A DNA stretch of 7,511 nt. Origin: Solirubrobacterales bacterium (GTDB lineage Bacteria; Actinomycetota; Thermoleophilia; Solirubrobacterales; Solirubrobacteraceae). This document shows, in pieces, positions 1-5,928 of this stretch. A program made the translations under genes and the position numbers. The first letter of the stretch is position 1; the number at the start of each line of letters is the position of its first letter. The stretch lies in contig PLBZ01000058.1 in NCBI GenBank assembly GCA_003134675.1, positions 2,049-9,559 of the forward strand, read 5' to 3'. The notes beneath the pieces were generated by a model. It ran no database searches. It saw only the letters and a program-made list of their open reading frames with translations, and was not told where the DNA came from.

Positions 1-134
1 AGCTTCAGCTCGCGCCCGAGCTGGCGCGCTCTGTGTTCGACGCGCCCCTCCACCTCCCCCGGCGGCACCTCCACCTGAACGCGCACGCGCGACTCCGGAA
101 GCTCGGTGACGGTGGTCTTCACGGCTACAGGCAT
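1..134 (-). CDS. tig: Trigger factor, N-terminal fragment (runs off left edge)
   Basis: Reading the minus strand from the ATG at 134-132 gives MPVAVKTTVTELPESRVRV and then QVEVPPGEVEGRVEHRARQL, 44 complete codons in all. This matches the start of trigger factor, the ribosome-bound chaperone and peptidyl-prolyl isomerase that meets nascent chains at the exit tunnel: a short beta-rich start, then V-x-V-P-x-x-E-V and a helix leading to the ribosome-binding loop. The signature loop (GFRxGK-like) would fall just beyond the window, so it cannot be checked. The ATG at 134 fits the usual family start (M-x-V-x-V). A GTG at 143-141 is in frame and is an alternative. Neither start has a good Shine-Dalgarno sequence. 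In many bacteria clpP and clpX follow tig, which would lie to the left here. The call rests on 44 residues only. Confidence 0.82.
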   Translation of the reverse strand, partial: MPVAVKTTVTELPESRVRVQVEVPPGEVEGRVEHRARQLGRELK

Positions 135-269
135 GCCCGCCACGATACCGTGCCGCCCCGTGAGACCCCGCCCTTACTCCTCGCTCACGCTGAAGCGTTT
201 TGAGACATGGCTGTGGACTGGACCAGCCGGTCACCTGGCGGGTGGCGCCCTCGATTTCACCCACGCGCT

Positions 270-290
270 CGCGCGCTACCTGCACGCGCG
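270..290 (-). terminator. GC hairpin downstream of the stress-protein gene (weak terminator candidate)
   Basis: CGCGCG at 270-275 pairs with CGCGCG at 285-290 across a 9-nt loop, starting about 21 bases past the stop of the minus-strand stress-protein gene. No T-tract follows on the minus strand, so it is not a standard intrinsic terminator. The rest of the 135-311 gap holds no gene, tRNA or promoter that I can defend; it must contain the tig upstream region. Confidence 0.22.
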
Positions 291-311
291 GGCACGGGGT
301 AAAACGATTCG

Positions 312-1004
312 TTAGGCGCTCAGGGCAACCGTCCTGCCAAAGGACAGGGCAACGCCGCGAGGCGTTACGAGCACCGGGCAGGTGGCGATCTCGATCAGGT
401 GCGCGGCCGAGGCGCTGACCCCGACGCGGCCCTGCTCTACCTCCGGCCGCGAGTCGATCACGAGCAGGTCGGCCTGCTCGTTGGCGACCGGAGCCACGGT
501 GGCACCGAGCGCCGCGGCGAGCGCCGCGGCGCTCTCGCGTGCCCCGCCATCGCCGTCGCCCACGACCACGATCTGGCTGACCGTGGCGTCCTCATCCTCG
601 GCCAGGTCGACGGGCGCGATTGCGATCGCGGTCGTGCCGCCTTCGAGCAGACGCTGCGCGGAGTTGCCGATCGCGATGTGGCCTTTCGCGGTATGCGAGT
701 CCGAACAGAAGACGATTCCCTGCGCCCCCTCGCGCTCTGCCAATGCCGCCAGGCCCTCGGGGGTGGAGCGATCGGTGACGACGTGCTTGGCGGCGGTCGG
801 GTTGCCGAGCAGCTCGGCGCCGCGCTCGAGCAATGCCTGTGCCTCGTGCTGGGCGATGTCCTCGCGCGCGCTGTCGGGCTCAGAAGCGTGGCGAACGTAA
901 GCGAGGGAGACCTCGGCGCCTGCGGCCGCGAAGAGCCGGCCGAGAGCGACCGCGTCGTCCTCGTTAGCGGTCCCGTCATAGGAAACGATGATCTTGGTGG
1001 GCAT
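312..1004 (-). CDS. Universal stress protein, tandem two-domain (UspA family)
   Basis: A 230-residue cytoplasmic protein made of two Usp folds. Domain 1 (about 1-131) opens with MPTKIIVSYDGT, the typical beta-1 and nucleotide-contacting Asp. It ends with GNSAQRLLEGGTTAIAIAP, matching the late part of the ATP-binding G-x2-G-x9-G(S/T) motif. Domain 2 (about 143-216) starts SQIVVVGDGDGG and ends ASAAHLIEIATCPVLVTP, the familiar CPVLV strand. The glycines of the ATP loop are only partly kept: S101-x-x-H104 replaces G-x-x-G in domain 1, and domain 2 is more eroded, so nucleotide binding may be weak or limited to domain 1. The start at 1004 is chosen because CAGGAG lies six bases upstream and the protein then begins exactly at the family start; the frame is open upstream to 1088 but that stretch does not look like Usp. 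Family members help cells survive starvation, redox or oxygen stress; the specific role here is unknown. It is divergent from a LysR-type gene that probably controls it. Confidence 0.88.
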   Translation of the reverse strand: MPTKIIVSYDGTANEDDAVALGRLFAAAGAEVSLAYVRHASEPDSAREDIAQHEAQALLERGAELLGNPTAAKHVVTDRSTPEGLAALAEREGAQGIVFCSDSHTAKGHIAIGNSAQRLLEGGTTAIAIAPVDLAEDEDATVSQIVVVGDGDGGARESAAALAAALGATVAPVANEQADLLVIDSRPEVEQGRVGVSASAAHLIEIATCPVLVTPRGVALSFGRTVALSA

Positions 1005-1010
1005 TGCATT

Positions 1011-1016
1011 CTCCTG
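1011..1016 (-). promoter_or_regulatory. Shine-Dalgarno site fixing the stress-protein start
   Basis: The minus strand reads CAGGAG here, followed by a 6-nt spacer and the ATG at 1004. It supports the shorter start over the upstream in-frame ATG at 1088, which would add 28 unconserved-looking residues and cover the dyad at 1081-1097. Confidence 0.7.
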
Positions 1017-1080
1017 TCGTGGGGCGGACCTGTGGCCAGCTGAGTGAGTGTCAAAGTGGTTGATAAGTCGAAAGGGGTTC

Positions 1081-1097
1081 GTTGCCATCTTGGCAAC
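1081..1097. promoter_or_regulatory. Perfect inverted repeat, probable LysR-regulator operator
   Basis: GTTGCCA-TCT-TGGCAAC is a perfect 7-bp dyad with a 3-nt centre. Its inner 13 bases run from T1083 to A1095, which is the T-N11-A core within a dyad that LysR-type regulators recognise. It sits between the divergent stress-protein and LysR genes, 53 bp upstream of the LysR ATG and 77 bp upstream of the stress-protein ATG. The half-site TGCCATC is repeated directly at 1102-1108, 19 bp on, which would suit a regulator binding as a tetramer. The dyad is seen; the identity of the bound protein is inferred. Confidence 0.65.
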
Positions 1098-1116
1098 CTC
1101 CTGCCATCAGGTCCAG

Positions 1117-1131
1117 TGATTGTTTTGATCA
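1117..1131. promoter_or_regulatory. Second dyad, TGAT-N7-ATCA, candidate activation site
   Basis: TGAT at 1117-1120 and ATCA at 1128-1131 form an imperfect-centred dyad in a clearly AT-rich patch of an otherwise GC-rich window. Its centre lies 35 bp from the centre of the perfect dyad. LysR-type regulators often use a strong recognition site plus a weaker activation site closer to the promoter, and this could be the weaker one. Short dyads in AT-rich DNA arise by chance easily. Confidence 0.35.
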
Positions 1132-1132
1132 T

Positions 1133-1156
1133 TACTATAAGCTGTACTTATGCTTA
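1133..1156 (+). promoter_or_regulatory. AT-rich promoter core and TAAGC-N9-GCTTA dyad over the LysR start
   Basis: TACTAT (1133-1138) or the overlapping TATAAG (1136-1141) could be a -10 box, with no good -35. Either would place the transcription start within a few bases of the ATG at 1150. There is no Shine-Dalgarno sequence ahead of that ATG, so a leaderless mRNA is plausible. TAAGC (1138-1142) and GCTTA (1152-1156) form a dyad that straddles the start codon, where bound regulator would block its own transcription. Confidence 0.35.
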
Positions 1157-2073
1157 ACATGGCTCGGCTCAAGGTCCTCAAGGAGGTCGCCTACCGCGGC
1201 TCGCTCTCGAGCGCCGCCGACGCGCTCTCATACACCCAGTCGGCGATCTCCCAGCAAATCGCCGCGCTCGAGAGCGAAGCCGGCATGGCCCTCCTGGAGC
1301 GCCACCCGCGCGGCGTAAGCCTGACCGCCGCCGGGCAGACGCTCGTCGGACACGCCGAGGGCATCCTCGCGCGCCTGGATGCGGCCGAGGCGGCGCTGTC
1401 GGAGATCGCCGGCCTGCGGGGTGGGCGGCTGCGCATGGCCTCCTTCCCGACGGCCGGAGCAACGCTGATGCCACTGGCGATCGCCACCTTCCGCGCCCTA
1501 CATCCCGATGTCGAGCTGACGCTCGTGGAGGCCGAGCCGGAGGAGATCGTGCCACGCCTACGCGCAGCCGAGCTCGACCTCGCGCTGCTGTTCGAGTTCG
1601 CCAGCGAGAGCCTGCTGGGGGAGGACATGACCCGGGTCGAGCTACTCGTAGACCCGATGTACCTCGCGCTCCCGCCCAACCATCGCCTCGCCAAGAAGGC
1701 CAAGCTGCGCTTGTCAGAGCTCCAGGAAGAAGCGTGGGTACAGACCTCCAGCTCGAGCCCATGCGCACGCCACGTCGTGCGCTGCTGCCACGCGGCCGGT
1801 TTCGAGCCGAGCGTGTCTTTTGAGAGCGACGACTACCAGACAGTCCAGGGTCTCGTGGCGGCGGGCGTCGGGGTCGCGCTGATTCCCGAGCTGGCGCTGT
1901 CGGTCGTGCGCGATGACATCGTCATCCGTGCCCTTTCCCCCGCCCCGCCGGTCCGCCGGGTGATCGCCGCGGCACCCGCCAGCGCCCGTCTGGTCCCGGC
2001 CGCGCCGGCGATGCTCGGCGTGCTCGAAGAGGCGGCCACGCACTACAAAGCGCTCGGAGCGCCCATCGGTTAG
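1150..2073 (+). CDS. LysR-type transcriptional regulator
   Basis: A 307-residue protein of normal LysR-family length. Residues 5-64 are the winged helix-turn-helix: RLKVLKEVAYRGSLSSAADA, then the recognition helix around SYTQSAISQQIAALE (27-41) and the wing LLERHPRGVSLTAAGQTLV. A linker helix (about 66-90) follows, then a periplasmic-binding-protein-like effector domain (about 92-295) opening GGRLRMASFPTAG and containing QGLVAAGVGVALIPELAL (233-250). All three cysteines cluster at C205, C212 and C213; they could be redox-active, but cysteines seem common there in related actinobacterial regulators. The start at 1150 gives ML-x-x-x-RL, usual for this group; the ATG at 1159 is an alternative. 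The gene is divergent from a universal stress protein gene and shares with it a gap rich in dyads, so that gene and itself are the likely targets. The effector is unknown. Confidence 0.92.
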   Translation: MLNMARLKVLKEVAYRGSLSSAADALSYTQSAISQQIAALESEAGMALLERHPRGVSLTAAGQTLVGHAEGILARLDAAEAALSEIAGLRGGRLRMASFPTAGATLMPLAIATFRALHPDVELTLVEAEPEEIVPRLRAAELDLALLFEFASESLLGEDMTRVELLVDPMYLALPPNHRLAKKAKLRLSELQEEAWVQTSSSSPCARHVVRCCHAAGFEPSVSFESDDYQTVQGLVAAGVGVALIPELALSVVRDDIVIRALSPAPPVRRVIAAAPASARLVPAAPAMLGVLEEAATHYKALGAPIG

Positions 2074-2149
2074 ACGGATGCCCGAGAGCGCGCTCGCGTC
2101 CGAAGCACGTGTCATTTTTGTTTGTCCCCGTCAGCCAGGCTGGAAGGCG

Positions 2150-3406
2150 ATGACCGTTGTGCTGCTGCTTCTCGGAATCTTGATCGGACTGATCCTCGGC
2201 GCCGCCGGCGCCGCCGTCGTGCTCAAACCCAACCGAGAGCGACTACGCGACGAACTGAAGTCGATGTCGGTCGACGTCCTCAAGCAGACCGGCGATTCGC
2301 TGGCGCAGCGGCTCGCCGACCAGCGTCGCGCCGAGGAGGAGCGCGCTTCAAGCGAGATGGCCATACGCGCCCAGGAGATCAAGGGCCTCGTGCAGCCGGT
2401 CCAGGAGAAGTTGGGCAAGATGGAGAGCGAGATCGGTCGCCTGGAGCGCGAGCGCAAGGACTCCCAAGGTCAGCTCTCCGCGATGGTCCGCCAGCTGCAC
2501 GAGGGGGTGGGCACACTGCGCCAGGAGACCGGCAACCTCGCTTCCGCGCTCAAGCGCCCCTCGACGCGTGGCTCCTGGGGGGAGATCCAGCTGCGCAACG
2601 TAATCGAGATGGCGGGCATGGTGGACCACTGTGACTTCCTCGAGCAGTCAACGATCAACACCGACGATGGGCGCCTGCGACCGGATGTGCTGGTGCGCCT
2701 GCCCGGCGAGAAGGTGATCGTGGTGGACTCGAAGTTCCCCGGGGAGGCCTTCTTCGCACACCTGGAGGCCACCACCGAGAAGGAGCGTGAGTTGCAGCTG
2801 GCGCTCCACGCCAGGCAGATGCGCGAACACGTGACCAAGCTCGCCTCCAAGGGCTACCAGCGCCAGTTCGACGGCACACCCGACCTGGTCGTCATGTTCG
2901 TCCCCTCCGACGGCAACTATCTCGCCGCCCTCGCCGAGGACCCCTCGCTGATCGAGTACGGCGTCAATCAGCATGTGCTGATGGCCACCCCCACCACGCT
3001 CATCGCCCTGCTGCGCGCCGTGCACTACGGATGGCGCCAGGAGCAGATCGCGGAGTCCGCCCGGGAGATCGCCGAGTCCGCCCGGGAGCTGCACCGCCGG
3101 CTTGCTCGCTTCATCGACCCGCTCGCGAAGGTCGGTCGCCAGCTCGACTCGGCGGTGAACGCATACAACAAGGCGATCGGCTCCTTCGAGCGGGGCGTCA
3201 TCCCCGAAATGCGACGCATCGAGGAACGCGGCGCCTCCTCCGATCGCGAGCTGGTGACGCCGGTCGCGATCGACTCCTCGGCGCGCACCGTCACCGCCCG
3301 GCTGGAGTCCGAGCCGACCGAGCGCTCACTCGTCGATGAGGTGCCGCAGGCGCCGGCGCTGCCTCTCTCCGAGACGATCTCCGCCGGCGCTCGAGCACCA
3401 CGATAA
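2150..3406 (+). CDS. rmuC: RmuC family DNA recombination protein (membrane-anchored PD-(D/E)XK nuclease)
   Basis: A 418-residue protein. Residues 2-24 form one N-terminal membrane segment (VVLLLLGILIGLILG core). Residues about 27-135 are a long charged coiled coil (RERLRDELKSM through LRQETGNLASALK). The nuclease domain follows, with family motifs RGSWGEIQL (140-148), RPDV (177-180), VVDSKFP (191-197), FVPSDGNYLAAL (250-261) and ATPTTLIALLRAV (279-291). D179, D193 and K195 fit the PD-(D/E)XK active site. The last 55 or so residues are low-complexity and probably disordered. RmuC proteins limit inversions and other rearrangements between repeats and, in some bacteria, act on damaged or arrested DNA; the exact reaction is not settled. 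The start at 2150 is chosen because the protein then begins directly with the membrane helix, with GGAAGG just upstream (tight spacing). The frame is open back to 2078. The gene follows the LysR gene by 76 bp and its 3' end overlaps the convergent membrane-protein gene by 116 bp. Confidence 0.92.
   Translation: MTVVLLLLGILIGLILGAAGAAVVLKPNRERLRDELKSMSVDVLKQTGDSLAQRLADQRRAEEERASSEMAIRAQEIKGLVQPVQEKLGKMESEIGRLERERKDSQGQLSAMVRQLHEGVGTLRQETGNLASALKRPSTRGSWGEIQLRNVIEMAGMVDHCDFLEQSTINTDDGRLRPDVLVRLPGEKVIVVDSKFPGEAFFAHLEATTEKERELQLALHARQMREHVTKLASKGYQRQFDGTPDLVVMFVPSDGNYLAALAEDPSLIEYGVNQHVLMATPTTLIALLRAVHYGWRQEQIAESAREIAESARELHRRLARFIDPLAKVGRQLDSAVNAYNKAIGSFERGVIPEMRRIEERGASSDRELVTPVAIDSSARTVTARLESEPTERSLVDEVPQAPALPLSETISAGARAPR
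3047..3088 (+). repeat. Tandem 21-bp duplication inside rmuC
   Basis: Positions 3047-3067 and 3068-3088 differ at one base and each encode IAESARE. The repeat keeps the frame and has heptad length, so it extends or matches a helical segment in the C-terminal part of RmuC. It may simply reflect coiled-coil periodicity combined with strong codon preference. Confidence 0.7.
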
Positions 3407-4163
3407 TCAGCGCGAGCGCCACGGGCACCGTGGCCGGCAGCTCGTCTATGAGGAAGAACAGCAGGTCGAAGCTGAGCGCGAGCAGGGCGGTCAGCTTCGC
3501 CGCGCGCAGCTGGGCGGGTCGTCCTAGGGTCCTCGCGAGCAGGCCCCCAAGGACGCCGGCGATGAACAAATCCCCGTAACCCATCAGAGCCGAACCGAAC
3601 ACGGCGCTCTGCAGCCTCGGCAGGCCGGCAACAGGATGCGCGGCGTCCAGCGCGTTGTTCGGTCGCTGCAACAAATCGGATACGACGAGCGTGGTGTCGG
3701 CAACCGCCATCGCCACGATGCCCACCGCCAACCATCGCGGGGGTGTCACCGTGGCCAGGAGCACGCCGAGCGCCGCGCAGCTGAGCGCCGAGAGGACGAG
3801 CGCCGCCGCCTCTCCCGCCAAGCCACCGCGGTCCACCCAGGCCAGCACGAATAGCGGCACCACGATCAGCGCCCTCGCAGGACGCGGCGGGTGGGCATTC
3901 CACGCAAGCCAGCCGAGTGAAAGCGCGGCAAGCGCGGGCACGGCACACAGCGCCAGATAAGTGAGCCCCTGGGCGCTCGCATGTTCCGCTGCACGGGCGA
4001 CGAACACGAAGCCGATCACTGACAACGGCGGTATCAGCGCCCAGCGCCGACCACGCAGGCGTGCGAACTCCGGTGCGCTCAGCAACCCCGGCAGCGCTAC
4101 CAACGCGCCCTGCACGACCGACAGCACGGCGATGGATGTCCAGAATGCAAGCACCCCACCCAA
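3291..4163 (-). CDS. Nine-helix membrane protein, candidate GxGD (presenilin/SPP-like) intramembrane aspartyl protease
   Basis: Numbered from the farthest upstream start (GTG 4208), hydrophobic helices fall near 17-42, 56-74, 79-103, 108-124, 131-153, 157-178, 199-226, 236-254 and 258-273. Helix 6 holds VADTTLVVSD (D171, D178), helix 7 holds GYGD (210-213) and helix 9 opens with LPATVP (257-262). This order matches family A22 proteases: Asp in helix 6, GxGD in helix 7, PAL-type motif in helix 9. Positive loops (RLRGRR, RPAR, RTLGRPAQLRAAK and the RRRRSSRR tail) all fall on one side and predict N-out/C-in, the signal-peptide-peptidase orientation. The canonical Tyr before the helix-6 Asp is Ala, and PAL is PAT. 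The start is uncertain: GTG 4208 would overlap the divergent gene by 31 bp and put an RR on the outside, so TTG 4163 or GTG 4154 is preferred. Gene existence is near certain; protease activity is inferred. The substrate is unknown. Confidence 0.72.
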   Translation of the reverse strand: MGGVLAFWTSIAVLSVVQGALVALPGLLSAPEFARLRGRRWALIPPLSVIGFVFVARAAEHASAQGLTYLALCAVPALAALSLGWLAWNAHPPRPARALIVVPLFVLAWVDRGGLAGEAAALVLSALSCAALGVLLATVTPPRWLAVGIVAMAVADTTLVVSDLLQRPNNALDAAHPVAGLPRLQSAVFGSALMGYGDLFIAGVLGGLLARTLGRPAQLRAAKLTALLALSFDLLFFLIDELPATVPVALALIIVVLERRRRSSRREAAPAPAAPHRRVSARSARTPAGR

Positions 4164-4177
4164 AATAGACTCAAGGC
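4164..4177. promoter_or_regulatory. AT-rich core between head-to-head starts
   Basis: Only about 14 bp separate the preferred start of the membrane-protein gene from the ATG of the DsbA-like gene. AAAATAGACT (4162-4171) is the only AT-rich island here. TAGACT (4166-4171) could be a -10 for the plus strand, with transcription starting close to the ATG at 4178; no convincing -35 and no properly spaced Shine-Dalgarno sequence is seen. A leaderless message is possible. Promoters may otherwise lie inside the opposing coding sequences. Confidence 0.28.
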
Positions 4178-4918
4178 ATGCCTGCCGCCGAGGCCAATCT
4201 CCCCACACGCCTACGCCTGTATCGGCTGGGGGCGCTGCTCGTCACCGCGATCCTCATCACAGCGGTGCTGATCGCGGTGCTGAGGAGTCCCAGCACCTCC
4301 CAGCTGGCCCCCGGTAAGTCCGTGCCCGGCGCCCCGCAGACGCTCGCGTTGCTTGCGGGCATACCCCAACACGGCAACACCCTCGGCAATCGGAGCGCCC
4401 CGGTCACGCTCGTCGAGTTCGGCGACCTGCAGTGCCCCTCCTGCGCGCTCTTCGCCCAGAATGCCCTGCCGAGCATCGTCGCTCACTATGTGCGCCCAGG
4501 ACGCGTGCTGCTCGTCTTTCGCGGCCTCACCTTCATCGGCAACGACTCGCTGGGCGCCGCGCGCATGGCCAATGCCCTGGGCGAGCAGAACCACCTGTGG
4601 CAGTTCATCGACTTGATGTACCGCAATCAGGGGCTCGAGAACAGCTCCTACGTCACCAACACCTACCTGCGTGCGCTCGCGGGCGCGATCCCCTCAGTCG
4701 ACGTCCCCCGCGCGCTCGCCGAGGAGAGCTCTCCCGGCGTACAGAACCAGATCGACCAGGCACGCGCACTCGCGCGAGGACTGCACCTGCAGGCAACGCC
4801 CGCCTTCCTGCTCTCGCGAACCGGCGCCCCGCCGCAGCGCTTCTCTCCCGCAAGCCTCGACCCCGAATCCTTCACCGGCCCGCTCGATAAGCTGCTCAGC
4901 CCTCAGGGGACTCATTAG
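4178..4918 (+). CDS. Membrane-anchored DsbA-like thioredoxin-fold protein (CPSC)
   Basis: A 246-residue protein with a short basic N-terminus, a membrane anchor or uncleaved signal at about 17-36 (LGALLVTAILITAVLIAVL) and an extracytoplasmic thioredoxin fold from about 73. TLVEFGDLQCPSCALFA carries the active-site CPSC at 86-89, preceded by the Glu-Phe-x-Asp-x-Gln pattern of DsbA-like (thioredoxin_4) proteins. The fold's helical insertion spans about 125-200, and QATPAFLL (205-212) contains the cis-proline (P208) facing the active site. No lipobox cysteine is present; C86 and C89 are the only cysteines. Such proteins form or rearrange disulfides in exported proteins, or act as peroxidase or reductase partners; which direction this one works cannot be told from sequence. 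The stop codon directly abuts the start of the polysaccharide deacetylase gene, so the two are one operon. It starts head-to-head with the candidate membrane protease gene. Confidence 0.88.
   Translation: MPAAEANLPTRLRLYRLGALLVTAILITAVLIAVLRSPSTSQLAPGKSVPGAPQTLALLAGIPQHGNTLGNRSAPVTLVEFGDLQCPSCALFAQNALPSIVAHYVRPGRVLLVFRGLTFIGNDSLGAARMANALGEQNHLWQFIDLMYRNQGLENSSYVTNTYLRALAGAIPSVDVPRALAEESSPGVQNQIDQARALARGLHLQATPAFLLSRTGAPPQRFSPASLDPESFTGPLDKLLSPQGTH
4905..4910 (+). promoter_or_regulatory. Shine-Dalgarno site for the deacetylase gene
   Basis: AGGGGA lies in the last codons of the DsbA-like gene, eight bases ahead of the ATG at 4919, and supports that start in the TAGATG junction. Confidence 0.6.
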
Positions 4919-5800
4919 ATGGCTGTCGAGGATCACACGCAGTTCCGCCGTCGTCGCGCCATCGCCGGCGTCGCGCTGTTGGCGCTGCTCGCATTGCTCC
5001 TCACAGCGATCAACTCCCACAGCGGCGGCGCCCATCGCGCCAAACCTGCCCCTGTCGCCCACCATGCGGCCGTCGCGCAAGTGACTCCGGCCGAGCAGGA
5101 AGCACTCACCCACCGCGCCGAAGAAAAGGCGATCGACTCCGTGCTCTCCTACACACCCGCGGTGGTCAGCGGCGGGAGGAAGGGCAACGAGCTCGCGCTC
5201 ACCTTCGACGATGGTCCCGGCCCCTATACCCAGCAGCTCGTGGCAACGCTGAACAGGTTGCACGTACACGCCACGTTCTTCGCGATCGGCGAGGAGGAGC
5301 GTTACTTCTCCGCCGGCAGCTCGCTGGAGCTGCGCTCTCAAGACGTGATCGGCGACCACACCGAGACACATCCGATGCTGGCGAGCCTCTCGGCGCACGA
5401 TCAGCACGAACAACTCGTCGAACAGATCGCCCGTATCGAACTGCTCGACGGACCTCGCCCGCGCCTGTTTCGCCCCCCCTACGGCTCGTTCAACGCGACC
5501 ACGTTCAAGCTGCTGCGCAAGCTGGGACTGCTGATGGTCCTCTGGTCGACCGACACCGAGGACTACCGGCTGCCCGGCGTCGCGGCGATCGTGCAGAGCG
5601 CGCTCGCCGGCGCGCACCCTGGCGCGATCATCCTGATGCACGATGCCGGCGGCAATCGCTCGCAGACGATCGCCGCACTGCCCGCGATCATCCAGGGACT
5701 GCGCAAGCGCGGGCTGCAGCCCGTGACGGTCCCCCGCCTGATGCTCGACGACCCGCCGCCGCGAGGCCAGCCGCTGCCCACGAACCTGGCGGGAGATTAG
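4919..5800 (+). CDS. Exported polysaccharide deacetylase (NodB homology, carbohydrate esterase 4)
   Basis: A 293-residue protein. Residues 10-13 are Arg-rich (RRRR), followed by a membrane or signal helix at about 14-31, a His/Ala-rich linker (about 33-58) and a NodB domain (about 90-275). The family motifs are in order: TFDDGP (95-100, catalytic base D97 and metal ligand D98), H147-T-E-T-H151 for the two metal histidines, RPPYGSFN (185-192), WSTDTEDYR (209-217) and LMHDAG (239-244, catalytic His H241). All catalytic and metal residues expected of a zinc or similar metal-dependent deacetylase are present. The enzyme should remove N-acetyl groups from an N-acetylhexosamine polymer outside the membrane, with peptidoglycan or a capsular glycan the most likely substrate; sequence alone does not decide. 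There is one Asp at 215 where a DW pair is common. The single-base-precise junction with the DsbA-like gene indicates translational linkage. This protein has no cysteines, so it is not itself an obvious DsbA substrate. Confidence 0.93.
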   Translation: MAVEDHTQFRRRRAIAGVALLALLALLLTAINSHSGGAHRAKPAPVAHHAAVAQVTPAEQEALTHRAEEKAIDSVLSYTPAVVSGGRKGNELALTFDDGPGPYTQQLVATLNRLHVHATFFAIGEEERYFSAGSSLELRSQDVIGDHTETHPMLASLSAHDQHEQLVEQIARIELLDGPRPRLFRPPYGSFNATTFKLLRKLGLLMVLWSTDTEDYRLPGVAAIVQSALAGAHPGAIILMHDAGGNRSQTIAALPAIIQGLRKRGLQPVTVPRLMLDDPPPRGQPLPTNLAGD

Positions 5801-5832
5801 GGTTCAGATGGTGGGTTGAGGTGGTCGGGCCG

Positions 5833-5904
5833 TGGTGGCAGACGCCGCATGCGAGCGCAGGCGTGCTGGTGGCACGTCGAGCATCGTGGGTGGCGTATGA
5901 CGCC
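5833..5904. repeat. Short repeats and hairpins in the convergent gap
   Basis: The 118-bp gap between the convergent deacetylase and transporter genes has no gene. TGGTGGCA recurs at 5833-5840 and 5867-5874 with a one-base change, flanking ACGCC (5842-5846) and GGCGT (5860-5864), which could pair across a 13-nt loop. GGCG (5892-5895) and CGCC (5901-5904) form a second small hairpin. The first 35 bases are G-rich (repeated GGTGG). These may help end transcription, but no T-tract is present on either strand. Confidence 0.35.
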
Positions 5905-5910
5905 GCGGAA

Positions 5911-5928
5911 CGGCCACCTCAATGGCCG
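5911..5928. terminator. Hairpin straddling the transporter stop codon
   Basis: CGGCC (5911-5915) and GGCCG (5924-5928) enclose an 8-nt loop that contains the stop codon of the minus-strand transporter gene (5921-5919). It lies between convergent genes and would form in either transcript. Without a T-tract it is at best a weak or factor-dependent terminator. Confidence 0.3.

Noticed and set aside
230..300. tRNA-like stretch on the minus strand (GGTAGCGCG segment)
   Set aside because: No T-loop (TTCRA), acceptor stem or anticodon arm can be folded around it.
399..1043. Long open frames on the plus strand opposite the stress-protein gene
   Set aside because: They are antisense shadows created by high GC at third codon positions; the translations are low-complexity (Arg/Ser/Ala-rich) with no family motifs, while the minus strand encodes a clear Usp protein.
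2078..2149. Upstream start for rmuC at 2078
   Set aside because: It would add 24 residues ahead of a membrane helix that normally begins RmuC proteins, and no ribosome-binding site precedes it.
3025..3948. A 307-codon minus-strand frame overlapping rmuC and the membrane protein
   Set aside because: It conflicts with both real genes and reads as Arg/Gly/Ala-rich low-complexity sequence.
3291..4163. Type IV prepilin peptidase as the identity of the GxGD protein
   Set aside because: Prepilin peptidases share GxGD but usually continue with a Val-Lys pattern and have a different helix count, with no PAL-type motif at the last helix; here the nine-helix layout and LPATVP fit A22 better. It remains the main alternative.
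4694..5641. A 315-codon minus-strand frame opposite the deacetylase and DsbA-like genes
   Set aside because: It is a shadow of two genes with intact catalytic motifs on the plus strand, has no recognisable domain, and runs across the gene boundary.
5801..5835. G-quadruplex in the G-rich start of the convergent gap
   Set aside because: Most of the G runs are only two bases long and irregularly spaced, too weak to claim.
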